64,000 nucleotides of DNA. Origin: Rufibacter sp. LB8 (GTDB lineage Bacteria > Bacteroidota > Bacteroidia > Cytophagales > Hymenobacteraceae). This document shows, one piece after another, positions 1 through 7,361 of the stretch (positions within the stretch are counted from its first letter, which is position 1; each line of letters opens with the position of its first letter). The position numbers and the translations under genes are program-made. Below the pieces are notes generated by a model that saw only the letters and a list, made by a program, of their open reading frames with translations, was not told the origin of the DNA and did no database searches. The stretch lies in the NCBI RefSeq assembly GCF_014876185.1, contig NZ_JADALJ010000001.1, positions 3,577,501-3,641,500 of the forward strand. Direction: 5' to 3'.

Positions 1-24
1 CTAATGCATCTTCAGTGGTCTAAA

Positions 25-62
25 TCATCCCCCTACCCCCTTCAAAGGGGGACGATATGCGT
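25..62. repeat. GC-rich dispersed palindrome, family C copy 1
   Basis: The sequence has the form CATCCCCCTACCCCCTTC followed by AAAGGGGGACGATATGCG. The same module recurs at 22787, 26105 and 26231 in both orientations. It lies just downstream of the DUF559 gene at the window edge. Its role is unknown; the C5/G5 hairpin could act at the 3' end of the transcript. Confidence 0.7.
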
Positions 63-72
63 GCACAAAAAA

Positions 73-447
73 TTATAAATTTGGAGCCTTCTTTTCTGCA
101 ATCCAAGTTTCCAATGTTCGCTGTATATTGGGCAAATCATGCATCACTTCATTGTCTGAGAACCTAAGAACTGTAAAGCCTAAGTCAGACAATACTTTGT
201 CTCTTGCGGAATCTTCGTCTGATTTAAAGTTGTGGGAATAACCGTCAACTTCAATAATCAGCATCAGTTCCTTGCATAAAAAATCTGCAATGTAGTTTCC
301 CACGGGCCGCTGCCGAAGAAAAGAGACGCCTAGCTTTCCTTTGTTCAACAATTCACACCATAACCTGATTTCGGCTTTGGTGGAACCTTGCCGGTGGTTT
401 TTGGCGAAAGCCTTCAGGTGTTTGTTGTAGTGCTGGTTGAAAGGCAT
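73..447 (-). CDS. DUF559 domain endonuclease-like protein
   Basis: This is a 124-residue single-domain protein of the DUF559 type, related to very-short-patch-repair and restriction-fold nucleases. The recognisable core runs from about residue 40 to 115: FLRQRPVGNYIADF, then LMLIIEVDGYSH and a C-terminal VLRFSDNEV. The conserved acidic residues in IADF and IEVDG fit a PD-(D/E)xK metal site. The biological substrate of free-standing DUF559 proteins is not established. The gene starts 34 bp downstream of the MoxR gene on the same strand and may be read through from it. Stand-alone DUF559 genes are common in Bacteroidota and often sit in unrelated contexts, so the neighbourhood says little about function. 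Confidence 0.8.
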   Translation of the reverse strand: MPFNQHYNKHLKAFAKNHRQGSTKAEIRLWCELLNKGKLGVSFLRQRPVGNYIADFLCKELMLIIEVDGYSHNFKSDEDSARDKVLSDLGFTVLRFSDNEVMHDLPNIQRTLETWIAEKKAPNL

Positions 448-481
448 AAGCAGGCCAAGTTTCTCAGGCCTTATACGTGCT

Positions 482-1477
482 TTATCGCAACACCTCCTTC
501 GGCAGCTCCACGCCTTTCAGGAGTTCTTCCACTACTCTATCTGTGGAAATATTCTCTGCCTCTGCCGTGAAATTCACTAACACTCTATGCCGTAGCACGG
601 GGTAGGCCATGGTCTGCAGGTCAGGCAAGGTTACCGCGAACCTGCCTTGGAGCAACGCTCTGGCTTTGGCGGTGAGAATGAGGGCCTGTCCTGCTCTGGG
701 ACCGGCGCCCCACCGTACAAATTCCTGCACGAAGGGCACCGGGCTGTCTTCTGGCCTGGTGGCGCGCACCAGACGGGCAACATAGCTGACCAATTCGTCT
801 GAGATGGCCAGCTCGCGCACCAGACTTTGCAAGGCCAGAACCTCGGGCCCAGACAGAATAGGCTGCACTTTTTCACGAGCGCCGCCGGTGGTGCTTTTCA
901 ACACGGAGATTTCCTCCAGCTCGGTGGGGTACTTGATTTTGATGTAGAGCAGGAAACGGTCCAGTTGGGCCTCGGGCAAGGGGTACGTGCCGCTCTGTTC
1001 AATGGGGTTCTGCGTGGCGAGCAGGAAAAACGGCCGGGGCAAAGGATAGGTTTTGCCGGCGTAGGTCACCTCAAATTCCTGCATGGCCTCCAGCAGCGCA
1101 GCCTGGGTTTTGGGCGGCGTGCGGTTGATTTCGTCGGCGAGTACAATGCTGGCGAAGATGGGGCCTTGGTTAAACTGGAAGAAACGCTTGCCGGTCACAT
1201 GGTCCTCTTCCAAAACTTCGGTGCCCAGAATGTCAGTAGGCATCAAATCTGGCGTGAACTGGATGCGCCGGAACGGCAACTCCATGGCGCTGGCCAGGGT
1301 GCGGACCAAAAGCGTTTTGGCGAGGCCGGGCACGCCTTCCAGCAGGCCGTGGCCGCCGGCCAGAAGCGTGATGAGCACTTCGTCCAGTACTTCCTGCTGG
1401 CCTACAATAATTTTACCTATTTCCTGCCGCAGCGTGGGCAGTTTGCTTAACAACTGGGTTACTTCTTGTGCAGTCAA
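482..1477 (-). CDS. MoxR family AAA+ ATPase
   Basis: This 331-residue AAA+ ATPase is of the MoxR/RavA-like class, which acts as a chaperone-like remodelling ATPase, often for envelope or metal-dependent protein maturation. Walker A is GVPGLAKT near residue 46, Walker B with the family signature is VLADEINRTPPKTQAALLEAM near residue 112, and sensor 1 is LLATQNPIEQSGTYPLPEA near 150. The C-terminal AAA lid is complete. Length and motifs fit the family. The usual partner, a DUF58 protein encoded directly downstream, is not present before the window edge; the next gene encodes a DUF559 protein. A DUF4159 gene, another frequent associate, lies 1 kb upstream behind a gene on the opposite strand. 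The start is upstream of VTQLLSKLPTLRQEIGKII, the normal N-terminal helix. Confidence 0.92.
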   Translation of the reverse strand: MTAQEVTQLLSKLPTLRQEIGKIIVGQQEVLDEVLITLLAGGHGLLEGVPGLAKTLLVRTLASAMELPFRRIQFTPDLMPTDILGTEVLEEDHVTGKRFFQFNQGPIFASIVLADEINRTPPKTQAALLEAMQEFEVTYAGKTYPLPRPFFLLATQNPIEQSGTYPLPEAQLDRFLLYIKIKYPTELEEISVLKSTTGGAREKVQPILSGPEVLALQSLVRELAISDELVSYVARLVRATRPEDSPVPFVQEFVRWGAGPRAGQALILTAKARALLQGRFAVTLPDLQTMAYPVLRHRVLVNFTAEAENISTDRVVEELLKGVELPKEVLR

Positions 1478-1538
1478 GGGCGGGGTGAAAGCTAAACGGT
1501 TCGTATTGGCTAAAGTAAGCGATTAGACTGGATTTGTC

Positions 1539-1584
1539 TTTCTGTTTTTGGCCTCGTTTTCAGAAATGAGCCGAAAAACAGAAA
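1539..1584. repeat. Family R palindrome, copy R1
   Basis: The left arm TTTCTGTTTTTGGCCTCG and right arm ATGAGCCGAAAAACAGAAA surround a TTTTCAGAA loop. It lies between the divergent MoxR and TPR-protein genes, so this copy sits in a promoter region and not at a 3' end. The loop reads TCAGAAA on the + strand. Confidence 0.9.
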
Positions 1585-1650
1585 GAGCTTTGCCACCGGC
1601 AAAATTTTTCTGAGTACCTTAGGTTCACCACTTTTTACAAAATTCCGCGC

Positions 1651-2460
1651 ATGAAAAAGCTCTTCTGCCTCTTTTTGTTCTTGTCGTCTGTTTTCCAAGC
1701 GCACGCGCAGTCTGATTTATGGAAAGAGTGGCAGAAGCGCGGCGAAAAGAAGCCCAGTTTGTTGCCGATGTATGGCGGCAAACCTAAATCAAAGAGCATG
1801 TTGGCAGCAGACCAGAAATTTTTGGCTACCGTGGATAAACAAGGCGGAACTAGACCCGCGAGTAGTAAGGAATTTTCAGCCATGGGATGGCAATATGTCC
1901 AGAACAGAGAAGTAATTACGGCTATGTACCGGTTCAACCAGGCGTGGCTGCTGGACTCAACCAATGCAGAGGCGTACCATGGTTTTGGGTATATAACGGG
2001 TATGTTTGAGGCCTACAAAGAATCATTCGATAATTTCGATCGGGGTCTTCGGTGTGATTCCTCAAATATTGAACTGCTCAAAGATTACGTGTTTATGATT
2101 ATTGTCAAACAGAAGACAGCTCCCTCTTCCTCAGATATCTCACATGCTGAGAGGTTAATCCGTCACACCTTGGCTGTAAACCCAAACTACGCCTACGCCC
2201 ATCATCTTAACGCGAAGGTTTTATTTTATAAAAGAGACTATGCTGAAGCGTGGGAAAGCCTTTATCTGGCCAAACTAAAAGGAAGTAATTCATTTGACCA
2301 AGTGTTTATCAAAGTCTTGCACGCCCGAATGCCTGACCCTAGAAAAGAACTGGTTAAAAACTACGCAAGCAGTTTTCCGTTTTTGGCTTCGTTTCCAGAA
2401 ATGAGCCCCAAAACGCCACCGCTAATTCCTAATTCCCCATTCCTCATTCTTAATTTTTAA
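1651..2460 (+). CDS. Secreted TPR-like protein with repeat-encoded C-terminus
   Basis: This 269-residue protein starts with a signal peptide (MKKLFCLFLFLSSVFQAHAQ). The middle (about residues 85-235) reads as tetratricopeptide-like helices: AMYRFNQAWLLDSTNAEAYH, AYKESFDNFDRGL, then AYAHHLNAKVLFYKRDYAEA. Function is unknown; TPR proteins of this kind usually serve in envelope protein interactions. The last 30 residues do not look like protein sequence. They are the translation of a family R palindrome (SFPFLASFPEMSPKT) followed by an AT-rich stretch (PPLIPNSPFLILNF). The stop codon directly abuts the stop of the convergent DUF4159 gene. The native stop was therefore probably lost or replaced by the repeat. 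The reading frame upstream of residue 240 is well supported by the signal peptide and TPR pattern. Confidence 0.75.
   Translation: MKKLFCLFLFLSSVFQAHAQSDLWKEWQKRGEKKPSLLPMYGGKPKSKSMLAADQKFLATVDKQGGTRPASSKEFSAMGWQYVQNREVITAMYRFNQAWLLDSTNAEAYHGFGYITGMFEAYKESFDNFDRGLRCDSSNIELLKDYVFMIIVKQKTAPSSSDISHAERLIRHTLAVNPNYAYAHHLNAKVLFYKRDYAEAWESLYLAKLKGSNSFDQVFIKVLHARMPDPRKELVKNYASSFPFLASFPEMSPKTPPLIPNSPFLILNF
2377..2415. repeat. Family R palindrome, copy R2 (inside a coding region)
   Basis: CCGTTTTTGGCTTCGTTT, CCAG loop, AAATGAGCCCCAAAACG. It lies within the 3' end of the TPR-protein reading frame and is translated in frame as FPFLASFPEMSPKT. It is the only full-length copy that clearly overlaps a plausible coding sequence. 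Confidence 0.9.
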
Positions 2461-3081
2461 TTAACTGGTAAGCGCGTACATCAAGATATTCACCCCGAAT
2501 TTGGTGTTGTCCTCCGCCAGCCAGCGCTTGTTCCTAAAGTCATAGTCCCACTCGCAGCCGTAGTCTTTGTTGCTGTAGAGCACGCCAATTCTTCCGTTCA
2601 CTTCATAGGCTTTGAGGTAGTCATGCACCAGGTCATCGCCCCAGCCGTTGAGTTCAAAAGATGTGGTGGGCGGACCTTCCTCAAACTTGAAGAAAGAAGA
2701 ATACAGCGCGTGATTGTTGGGAATTTTTTTCAGCGCCTTCGGCCCGAAGCACACGCGCATCTGCTCCTCAAAACTCCGCGCAAATAGGCCGTCAATGTCA
2801 TGGTTGCAATCATCTACAAACACGAAGCCGCCGTTCTGCACATACCTGGTGAAATTGGCTTTCTCCTTGGCGTTGAACTGCACCAGCTTGTGGCCGCTCA
2901 AATAGCAGAACGGGTACCTGAAAATGTCTGTGCTTTCCAGGCTGACCACTTTCTCTTGCTCCACCACGGGCACGGTGGTGTACTCCACCAACGAATGCAG
3001 CAGGTTTGACGGCATACGCTGGTCAGTGTCCCAGTTGCCGGAACGGTATTGCAGGCGGGCGAAAGTGAACGGGGCTAGCAA
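2461..3081 (-). CDS. DUF4159 domain protein
   Basis: This 206-residue protein matches the DUF4159 pattern: FTFARLQYRSGNWDTDQRMP at the N-terminus, FCYLSGHKLVQF near residue 58, and FVFVDDCNHDIDGLFARSF near 88, in a class I glutamine amidotransferase-like fold. The function of the family is unknown; it is often encoded near MoxR/DUF58 genes, and a MoxR gene lies 1 kb away here. No signal peptide is encoded. The only start in frame before FTFARL is a TTG at 3079-3081, four bases after the stop of the upstream delta-60 gene, so translational coupling is likely. The stop codon touches the stop of the convergent TPR gene with no base between them. Confidence 0.85.
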   Translation of the reverse strand: MLAPFTFARLQYRSGNWDTDQRMPSNLLHSLVEYTTVPVVEQEKVVSLESTDIFRYPFCYLSGHKLVQFNAKEKANFTRYVQNGGFVFVDDCNHDIDGLFARSFEEQMRVCFGPKALKKIPNNHALYSSFFKFEEGPPTTSFELNGWGDDLVHDYLKAYEVNGRIGVLYSNKDYGCEWDYDFRNKRWLAEDNTKFGVNILMYALTS

Positions 3082-3085
3082 AGTA

Positions 3086-5407
3086 TTACGGTAATTTTAT
3101 GAGGCGTTGGGTGGCTTTCTTGCCGTTATAAATGATTTCCACCAGATACGTTCCGGCTGCCAGGCCAGTTGGCCTAAGAACATACTGCTCTGCCTTTGCA
3201 CCCTGCGGAAAGCTGGTGTTATACATTTCCTGCCCGTGCAATGACAGTATTCTGACCAAGACGGGAGTGGTAGGATGGTTTTTCAATATCAAGTGCAAGT
3301 CCTGCGAAAACGGATTAGGGGAAACATGGGCAAAAGTGCTGTTGCTTATAGCTTCTGCAGAGGAAAGCGGCCCCGGCAGTACCTTGGCCAAACTCTTGTA
3401 AAGGCCATTCACGCGTTGTCCAGCCAAATAATACGTGTTATCAGGGGTTCTCGCCACATCCAGCACAGATCCTAACTGCGCGCCTGGAACGGTAAAAGGC
3501 TCCATGCGTGAACCATCTTCGGTTAGCCGAATGATAGAGCCGTTAGTGGGCCCTCCGTTAAAAGTAGTGAACTGCCCCACCACTAAAATTCTTCCGTCTG
3601 GTTCTGGCAAGGTGTTGAAGATGTAAGGGCTGGCAATGGCATGCTGCGGACCGGCACCAATAGAGAAGCCTTCATCAAGCGTACCGTTGGCGTGTAACCT
3701 AATGATATACTCTGCTGGCGAAGTGGGAACGGGTGAAAACCATTTACCGGCCAGTACTTTGCCGTCTGCTTGCACTGCCAAACTACGCGCCGGGTACACC
3801 AAAGACGAACTTACCTCAAAAGTGGGATCCAAAGAGCCATCTGCGTTGTAGCGCGCAAAACTTTTCCCGTTGATGGAGCCTGAGACCACAATTTTCCCGT
3901 TAGGGGCCACCGCTACAGCCGTGATTCCGGTGGCAGGTGTTTGTATGAAGGTGTTGTCTAGCTGCCCGTTCTGGTCAATTCGCACTAAACCGCTGTTGGT
4001 TGAATTTAGTAAGATGAGCTTTTCTCCCTGTAGGCCGAAAATTGGCGTAACGCCCCGCAGAAGGGTTCTCTGGGTAAACGATTGGTCTAAGGTGCCGTTG
4101 GCGAAAAGCCGCGCAGCCGTACCGGTATGGGTGCCATTTACGTGGGAAAGGTCGCCGGCAATGATAATCTTCCCATCAGGCTGTACCTGCACTTTTCTGA
4201 TTACCGCTTCGGCCTTGAGATCTGGGGAAAACGAATTGAGCACCTGGCCGGCCAAGTCTGCTTTGGTAAGGCCACTACTGAAAAAGCCCTGGGCTTCGGC
4301 CATGGTGCCACCTATGAGAAAGGTGTTGTCTGGAAGCACCGCCAACGCTCTGGCTGGAGCAGTATCTTCTGCGCGGATCTTGGCAAAGGAAGCGTCATAC
4401 TGCCCATCTAACGTAATGCGGGCCACCAAAGAAGGCACAGATCTATGCAGCAGGAATCCGCCCAATAGCAACTTGCCGTCTTGGTAAGCCAAGGAGGTAA
4501 TGTTGCCACTTAAGGCATCACCAGAACCATTGTACATAGGGTTCTGAAAGAAAGTGGATGAGCCATTCATCAGTAAACTCCCCACACCTATAAAACCATT
4601 ATCAGAAACGTTGACCTTCTGCTTGGTAGCGAAATAAATGCGGCCTTCCGGGCTGGTAATTAGGTCAACTATGCCATTGAGGTCATGCACAGGGTTTTGC
4701 CAGGAAAAGGAAAAATCTACTGCCCCGTTTGGCTGTAGCCGAACCATTTTCTTGTAAGAAGTTGAATTTTCAAACCAGGTGAAATCTCCTGCCACCAGTA
4801 ATTTGCCATCTGGTTGAGCTCTAATCACTTTCACGTTTCCCTGGGCCCCGGTTGTAAGTGTAAAGGTTTCGTCAAGGGCCCCATCTGGTTTTAACCGGGC
4901 AATGTTCTTGAGTCCGGCATTGCCTTTCAAGGTAAAGGTGCCACCAATCACCAACTTGCCATCGGGCTGCACTAGAATGGTACTCACAGACCCACTAGCC
5001 AAAGGGCTGGTAAAGGAATTATCAAGGCTTCCGTTTTCCTGAAGTCTGACAATGCCAATATTGGGTTGCGTGGCATTTGCTAGTAAGGTGCCGCCAACCA
5101 ACAAAAACTTATCTGCCTGTTCAGCCAACGCCAGGGTGCTATAGCTAAAATAAGCGCTTTGGGGTTTAAAGTTTGGGTCTAGGTTGCCGTTAATATCCAT
5201 TTTCACAAGGCCATAAGCCCTGTCGCCTTCAGCTGCATCAATGACTCCGGCCACCACTAATTTGCCGCTCTGGAGGCGCAGAATGGTGTTGATGTCAGCG
5301 TTTCGCTCCAGCACAGGTGAAAACGCAGGGTCAATGTGCTGGCTTTGCCCGGCAAGGGGCCATACTAATAAAAACAGCGAGTAGAGAAACAGTAAACGTG
5401 TTTTCAC
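3086..5407 (-). CDS. Delta-60 repeat protein with T9SS C-terminal sorting domain
   Basis: This 773-residue secreted protein has a signal peptide (MKTRLLFLYSLFLLVWPLAG), about a dozen delta-60 repeats of the form QPDGKLLVAGDFT...RLQPNGAVDFSF (about residues 25-670), and a C-terminal type IX secretion sorting domain (about 690-773) with VSPNPFSQDLHL, VRILSLHGQEMY and AAGTYLVEIIYNGKKATQRLIKL. The delta-60 units predict a beta-propeller or beta-solenoid surface protein. The C-terminal domain is the known signal for export by the T9SS, whose core genes (gldKLMN, porP-like, sprE-like) are also in this window. The role is unknown. It probably forms an operon with the DUF4159 gene, four bases downstream. 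Confidence 0.9.
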   Translation of the reverse strand: MKTRLLFLYSLFLLVWPLAGQSQHIDPAFSPVLERNADINTILRLQSGKLVVAGVIDAAEGDRAYGLVKMDINGNLDPNFKPQSAYFSYSTLALAEQADKFLLVGGTLLANATQPNIGIVRLQENGSLDNSFTSPLASGSVSTILVQPDGKLVIGGTFTLKGNAGLKNIARLKPDGALDETFTLTTGAQGNVKVIRAQPDGKLLVAGDFTWFENSTSYKKMVRLQPNGAVDFSFSWQNPVHDLNGIVDLITSPEGRIYFATKQKVNVSDNGFIGVGSLLMNGSSTFFQNPMYNGSGDALSGNITSLAYQDGKLLLGGFLLHRSVPSLVARITLDGQYDASFAKIRAEDTAPARALAVLPDNTFLIGGTMAEAQGFFSSGLTKADLAGQVLNSFSPDLKAEAVIRKVQVQPDGKIIIAGDLSHVNGTHTGTAARLFANGTLDQSFTQRTLLRGVTPIFGLQGEKLILLNSTNSGLVRIDQNGQLDNTFIQTPATGITAVAVAPNGKIVVSGSINGKSFARYNADGSLDPTFEVSSSLVYPARSLAVQADGKVLAGKWFSPVPTSPAEYIIRLHANGTLDEGFSIGAGPQHAIASPYIFNTLPEPDGRILVVGQFTTFNGGPTNGSIIRLTEDGSRMEPFTVPGAQLGSVLDVARTPDNTYYLAGQRVNGLYKSLAKVLPGPLSSAEAISNSTFAHVSPNPFSQDLHLILKNHPTTPVLVRILSLHGQEMYNTSFPQGAKAEQYVLRPTGLAAGTYLVEIIYNGKKATQRLIKLP

Positions 5408-5452
5408 AAAATGATAGTAGCTTAATGAAGCAAAAATATAATAAAGGATTCT

Positions 5453-5491
5453 GCGTTTTCGGCTTCATTTCCAGAAACGAGCCCGAAAACG
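5453..5491. repeat. Family R palindrome, copy R3
   Basis: GCGTTTTCGGCTTCATTT, CCAG, AAACGAGCCCGAAAACG. The left arm carries the GGCTTC variant and the right arm the GAGCCC variant, so the stem contains mismatches. It lies between tldE (its 3' side) and the start of the delta-60 gene. Confidence 0.9.
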
Positions 5492-5537
5492 AAAAAGCCC
5501 CTCTCCGCAGGGAGAGGGGTTTGGGGTGAGGCTTTTT
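5492..5537 (-). terminator. Bidirectional rho-independent terminator (family D copy 1)
   Basis: CCCCTCTCC (5498-5506), GCAG loop, GGAGAGGGG (5511-5519). An outer stem AAAAAGCC / GGCTTTTT supplies a T-run on either strand. It abuts the tldE stop codon at 5536, so it should end the tldE transcript. The same GC-rich module appears at 26006, 29423 and 29630. Confidence 0.8.
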
Positions 5538-6852
5538 ATACCGCGTCAGATAAACTGGTGAAGGTGAAGTCCCTTATTTTCATGGGAGGTACCAGGTTGC
5601 CGCCAATGCGCTCGGGTTTGCCCAGGGCTTCCAGGTTATTCAGCATGATCACGGGGCTTTCATTGAAGCGGAAGTTCTTGACCGGGTGCTTGATCTTGCC
5701 GTTCTCAATGTAGAAAGTCCCGTCGCGGGTGAGGCCGGTGTAAAGCAGGGTCTGCGGATCCACGGCTCTAATGTACCACAGACGCGTGACCAAAATGCCT
5801 TTCTGGGTGCCTTTGATTAAGTCTTCCAGGCTTTGGTTGCCGCCGGTCATGATGAAGCCGCCCGGCGAAGGCAAGCCTTTCACGCCTTTTTTCTCGGCCC
5901 AGAAACGGGAATACGGCATGTTCTTCACCACACCTTTGTCAATCCAGGTTACTTTCTCGTGGGCCCGACCGTCGCCGGCCCAGGTGGAGGTGGGTATTTC
6001 TGGGTTGGTGGGGTCTGAGGTAATGGTCACGCGGGCGTCAAACATTTTCTCGCCCAGCTTGGTGGCGCCGCCGGTTTTGCTCAAAAAGCTTCGGCCTTCT
6101 TCCGCGGAGCGGGCGTCCATGCTCCGGAACATGTTCTGTATTAAATCTACGGCCGCGGTAGGCTCCAGAATCACGGTGTACTTGCCGGGTTCCACGGCTT
6201 TGGCCTGCATAGAGCCAATGGCTTTCTGGGCGGCAATGGCAGAAGCCACGGCGGTGTCCAGTTTGGTTACGTCGCTTACGTCACGGGTCACGTAACCAGA
6301 GCCGGTGCCGTCTTCGGTGCGCATGGTCACCGAGAAGTCAACGCCAGAGCTTTGGTTGTAGGCGAACAAACCTTTGGAGTTCATTTTGGCACTGAAACCG
6401 CTGCGGTCTTCCCAGAAACCCGCCGAGGTCAGTTTTTTGCTGTCGGCGAGAACCATGCTTTTGCGGGCAGCTTCGGCGCGGTACTCGGGGTTGATGTCAT
6501 GCGTGGTTTTAAACCAGGCGTTGCTGGGCAGGTAGTTCTGCGGGCCGAGCATGGGCACGTACTCCGGGCTTTCGGGCGCAATGCGGGCCACCTCTTCGGC
6601 GCGGCGCACCACTTTCTCCAGCGAGGCATCATCAAACTCATTGATGGTGGCCACGCCAGAACGCTTGCCAAACCGCGCCTCCACGCTCAGCGACATGTTT
6701 TCTTCTTCGCCGCTGGTACTTACCGTGCTGCGCGCGTAGCGGATGTTGCCGCCTTTGTAGCCGCTGAGGTTGATCTCACACTCGTCGGCTTTTGAATAGC
6801 TCAAGGCTTTTTTGAGGAGCGCCTGCGCTTGGTCTTTAGATAATATTGCCAT
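5536..6852 (-). CDS. tldE: TldD/PmbA family protein, TldE-type subunit
   Basis: This 438-residue protein belongs to the PmbA/TldE branch of the TldD/PmbA family. In enterobacteria TldD and TldE form a heterodimeric cytoplasmic protease that processes small peptides such as microcin B17 precursor and CcdA; here the substrate is unknown. Supporting segments are NIRYARSTVSTSGEEENMSL near residue 36, the central FSVTMRTEDGTGSGYVTRDV near 172, and the C-terminal RDGTFYIENGKIKHPVKNFR near 375. It lacks the HExxxH metal-binding helix, as expected for the non-catalytic partner. tldD lies upstream on the same strand, and an S23-type gene is inserted between the two. A hairpin terminator follows the stop. 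Confidence 0.9.
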   Translation of the reverse strand: MAILSKDQAQALLKKALSYSKADECEINLSGYKGGNIRYARSTVSTSGEEENMSLSVEARFGKRSGVATINEFDDASLEKVVRRAEEVARIAPESPEYVPMLGPQNYLPSNAWFKTTHDINPEYRAEAARKSMVLADSKKLTSAGFWEDRSGFSAKMNSKGLFAYNQSSGVDFSVTMRTEDGTGSGYVTRDVSDVTKLDTAVASAIAAQKAIGSMQAKAVEPGKYTVILEPTAAVDLIQNMFRSMDARSAEEGRSFLSKTGGATKLGEKMFDARVTITSDPTNPEIPTSTWAGDGRAHEKVTWIDKGVVKNMPYSRFWAEKKGVKGLPSPGGFIMTGGNQSLEDLIKGTQKGILVTRLWYIRAVDPQTLLYTGLTRDGTFYIENGKIKHPVKNFRFNESPVIMLNNLEALGKPERIGGNLVPPMKIRDFTFTSLSDAV

Positions 6853-6892
6853 TTGTTAGATTCGTCTGATGTTGATGGAAACTAATTGATTT

Positions 6893-7353
6893 TAGTTCTG
6901 AGTCTAGAGTCCTGAGTCCTGAGTTGGGGGTGCGCTTCCCTTTTTCTCGTTCTTTTTTGAGGTGAGGATGATGCTTTTGAGGATTTTTATAATCTCGAGG
7001 CAATCTTGATGCACACTTTCAAAAGAGGTAATTGAGATAATTTCTGAGTCTTTAAAAAGCCTAAGCCAATAGCTGGTTTCACGGGCTTCTTTAAGCGCAA
7101 TGGTCAGTTTATTTCTGAAGTCTGCACCTGAAGGGCTACCTAAAGCTTCCTCCACATTAGCCCCAATAGAAGTTCCGCTTCGCAAAACCTGCTTGGTCAG
7201 TACATAAAACTCCCGTTGCTCTTTCTGCAGATGCTTATACAACTTAATCATCCGCAACGCGAAACTGTAAGACTTAGCAGCTATGATACTTTCAGCCATA
7301 AAATTTATTTTTACAATTTAAACTCAGGACTTAAGACTCAGAACTCAGAACTA
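6893..7353. mobile_element. IVS-like cassette: four-helix-bundle gene between 33-bp inverted repeats
   Basis: The left end 6893-6925 begins TAGTTCTGAGT and the right end 7321-7353 ends ACTCAGAACTA. The two are inverted repeats matching at 28 of 33 positions by my alignment, built from CTGAGTC-like heptamers. They enclose exactly one gene, for an S23/IVS-type four-helix-bundle protein. The unit sits between the stop-side of tldD and the start of tldE, genes that normally lie adjacent. Known 23S rRNA intervening sequences have the same plan (S23 gene inside a long inverted-repeat stem). That this unit is mobile or is excised from mRNA is inference. Confidence 0.6.
6904..7299 (-). CDS. Four-helix-bundle protein (S23 / IVS-encoded family)
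   Basis: This 131-residue protein belongs to the four-helix-bundle family first known from 23S rRNA intervening sequences, which also includes Avd of diversity-generating retroelements. Recognisable segments are ESIIAAKSYSFALRMIKLYK at the N-terminus, VLRSGTSIGANVEEALG near residue 40, FRNKLTIALKEARETSYWLR near 62, and a last helix LEIIKILKSIILTSKKNEK. The family forms pentamers with a basic surface thought to bind nucleic acid. The stop codon and the last residues (TQDSGL) are encoded by the left inverted repeat, so gene and repeat form one unit. It splits the tldE/tldD pair. No rRNA or reverse transcriptase gene is nearby. Confidence 0.88.
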   Translation of the reverse strand: MAESIIAAKSYSFALRMIKLYKHLQKEQREFYVLTKQVLRSGTSIGANVEEALGSPSGADFRNKLTIALKEARETSYWLRLFKDSEIISITSFESVHQDCLEIIKILKSIILTSKKNEKKGSAPPTQDSGL

Positions 7354-7361
7354 GAAAATCG

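Noticed and set aside
73..447. DUF559 gene as a toxin of a toxin-antitoxin pair
   Set aside because: No small antitoxin-like partner is next to it and DUF559 proteins usually occur singly.
6904..7299. Avd of a diversity-generating retroelement
   Set aside because: No reverse transcriptase, template repeat or variable target gene lies in the window; the S23/IVS branch is the simpler reading.
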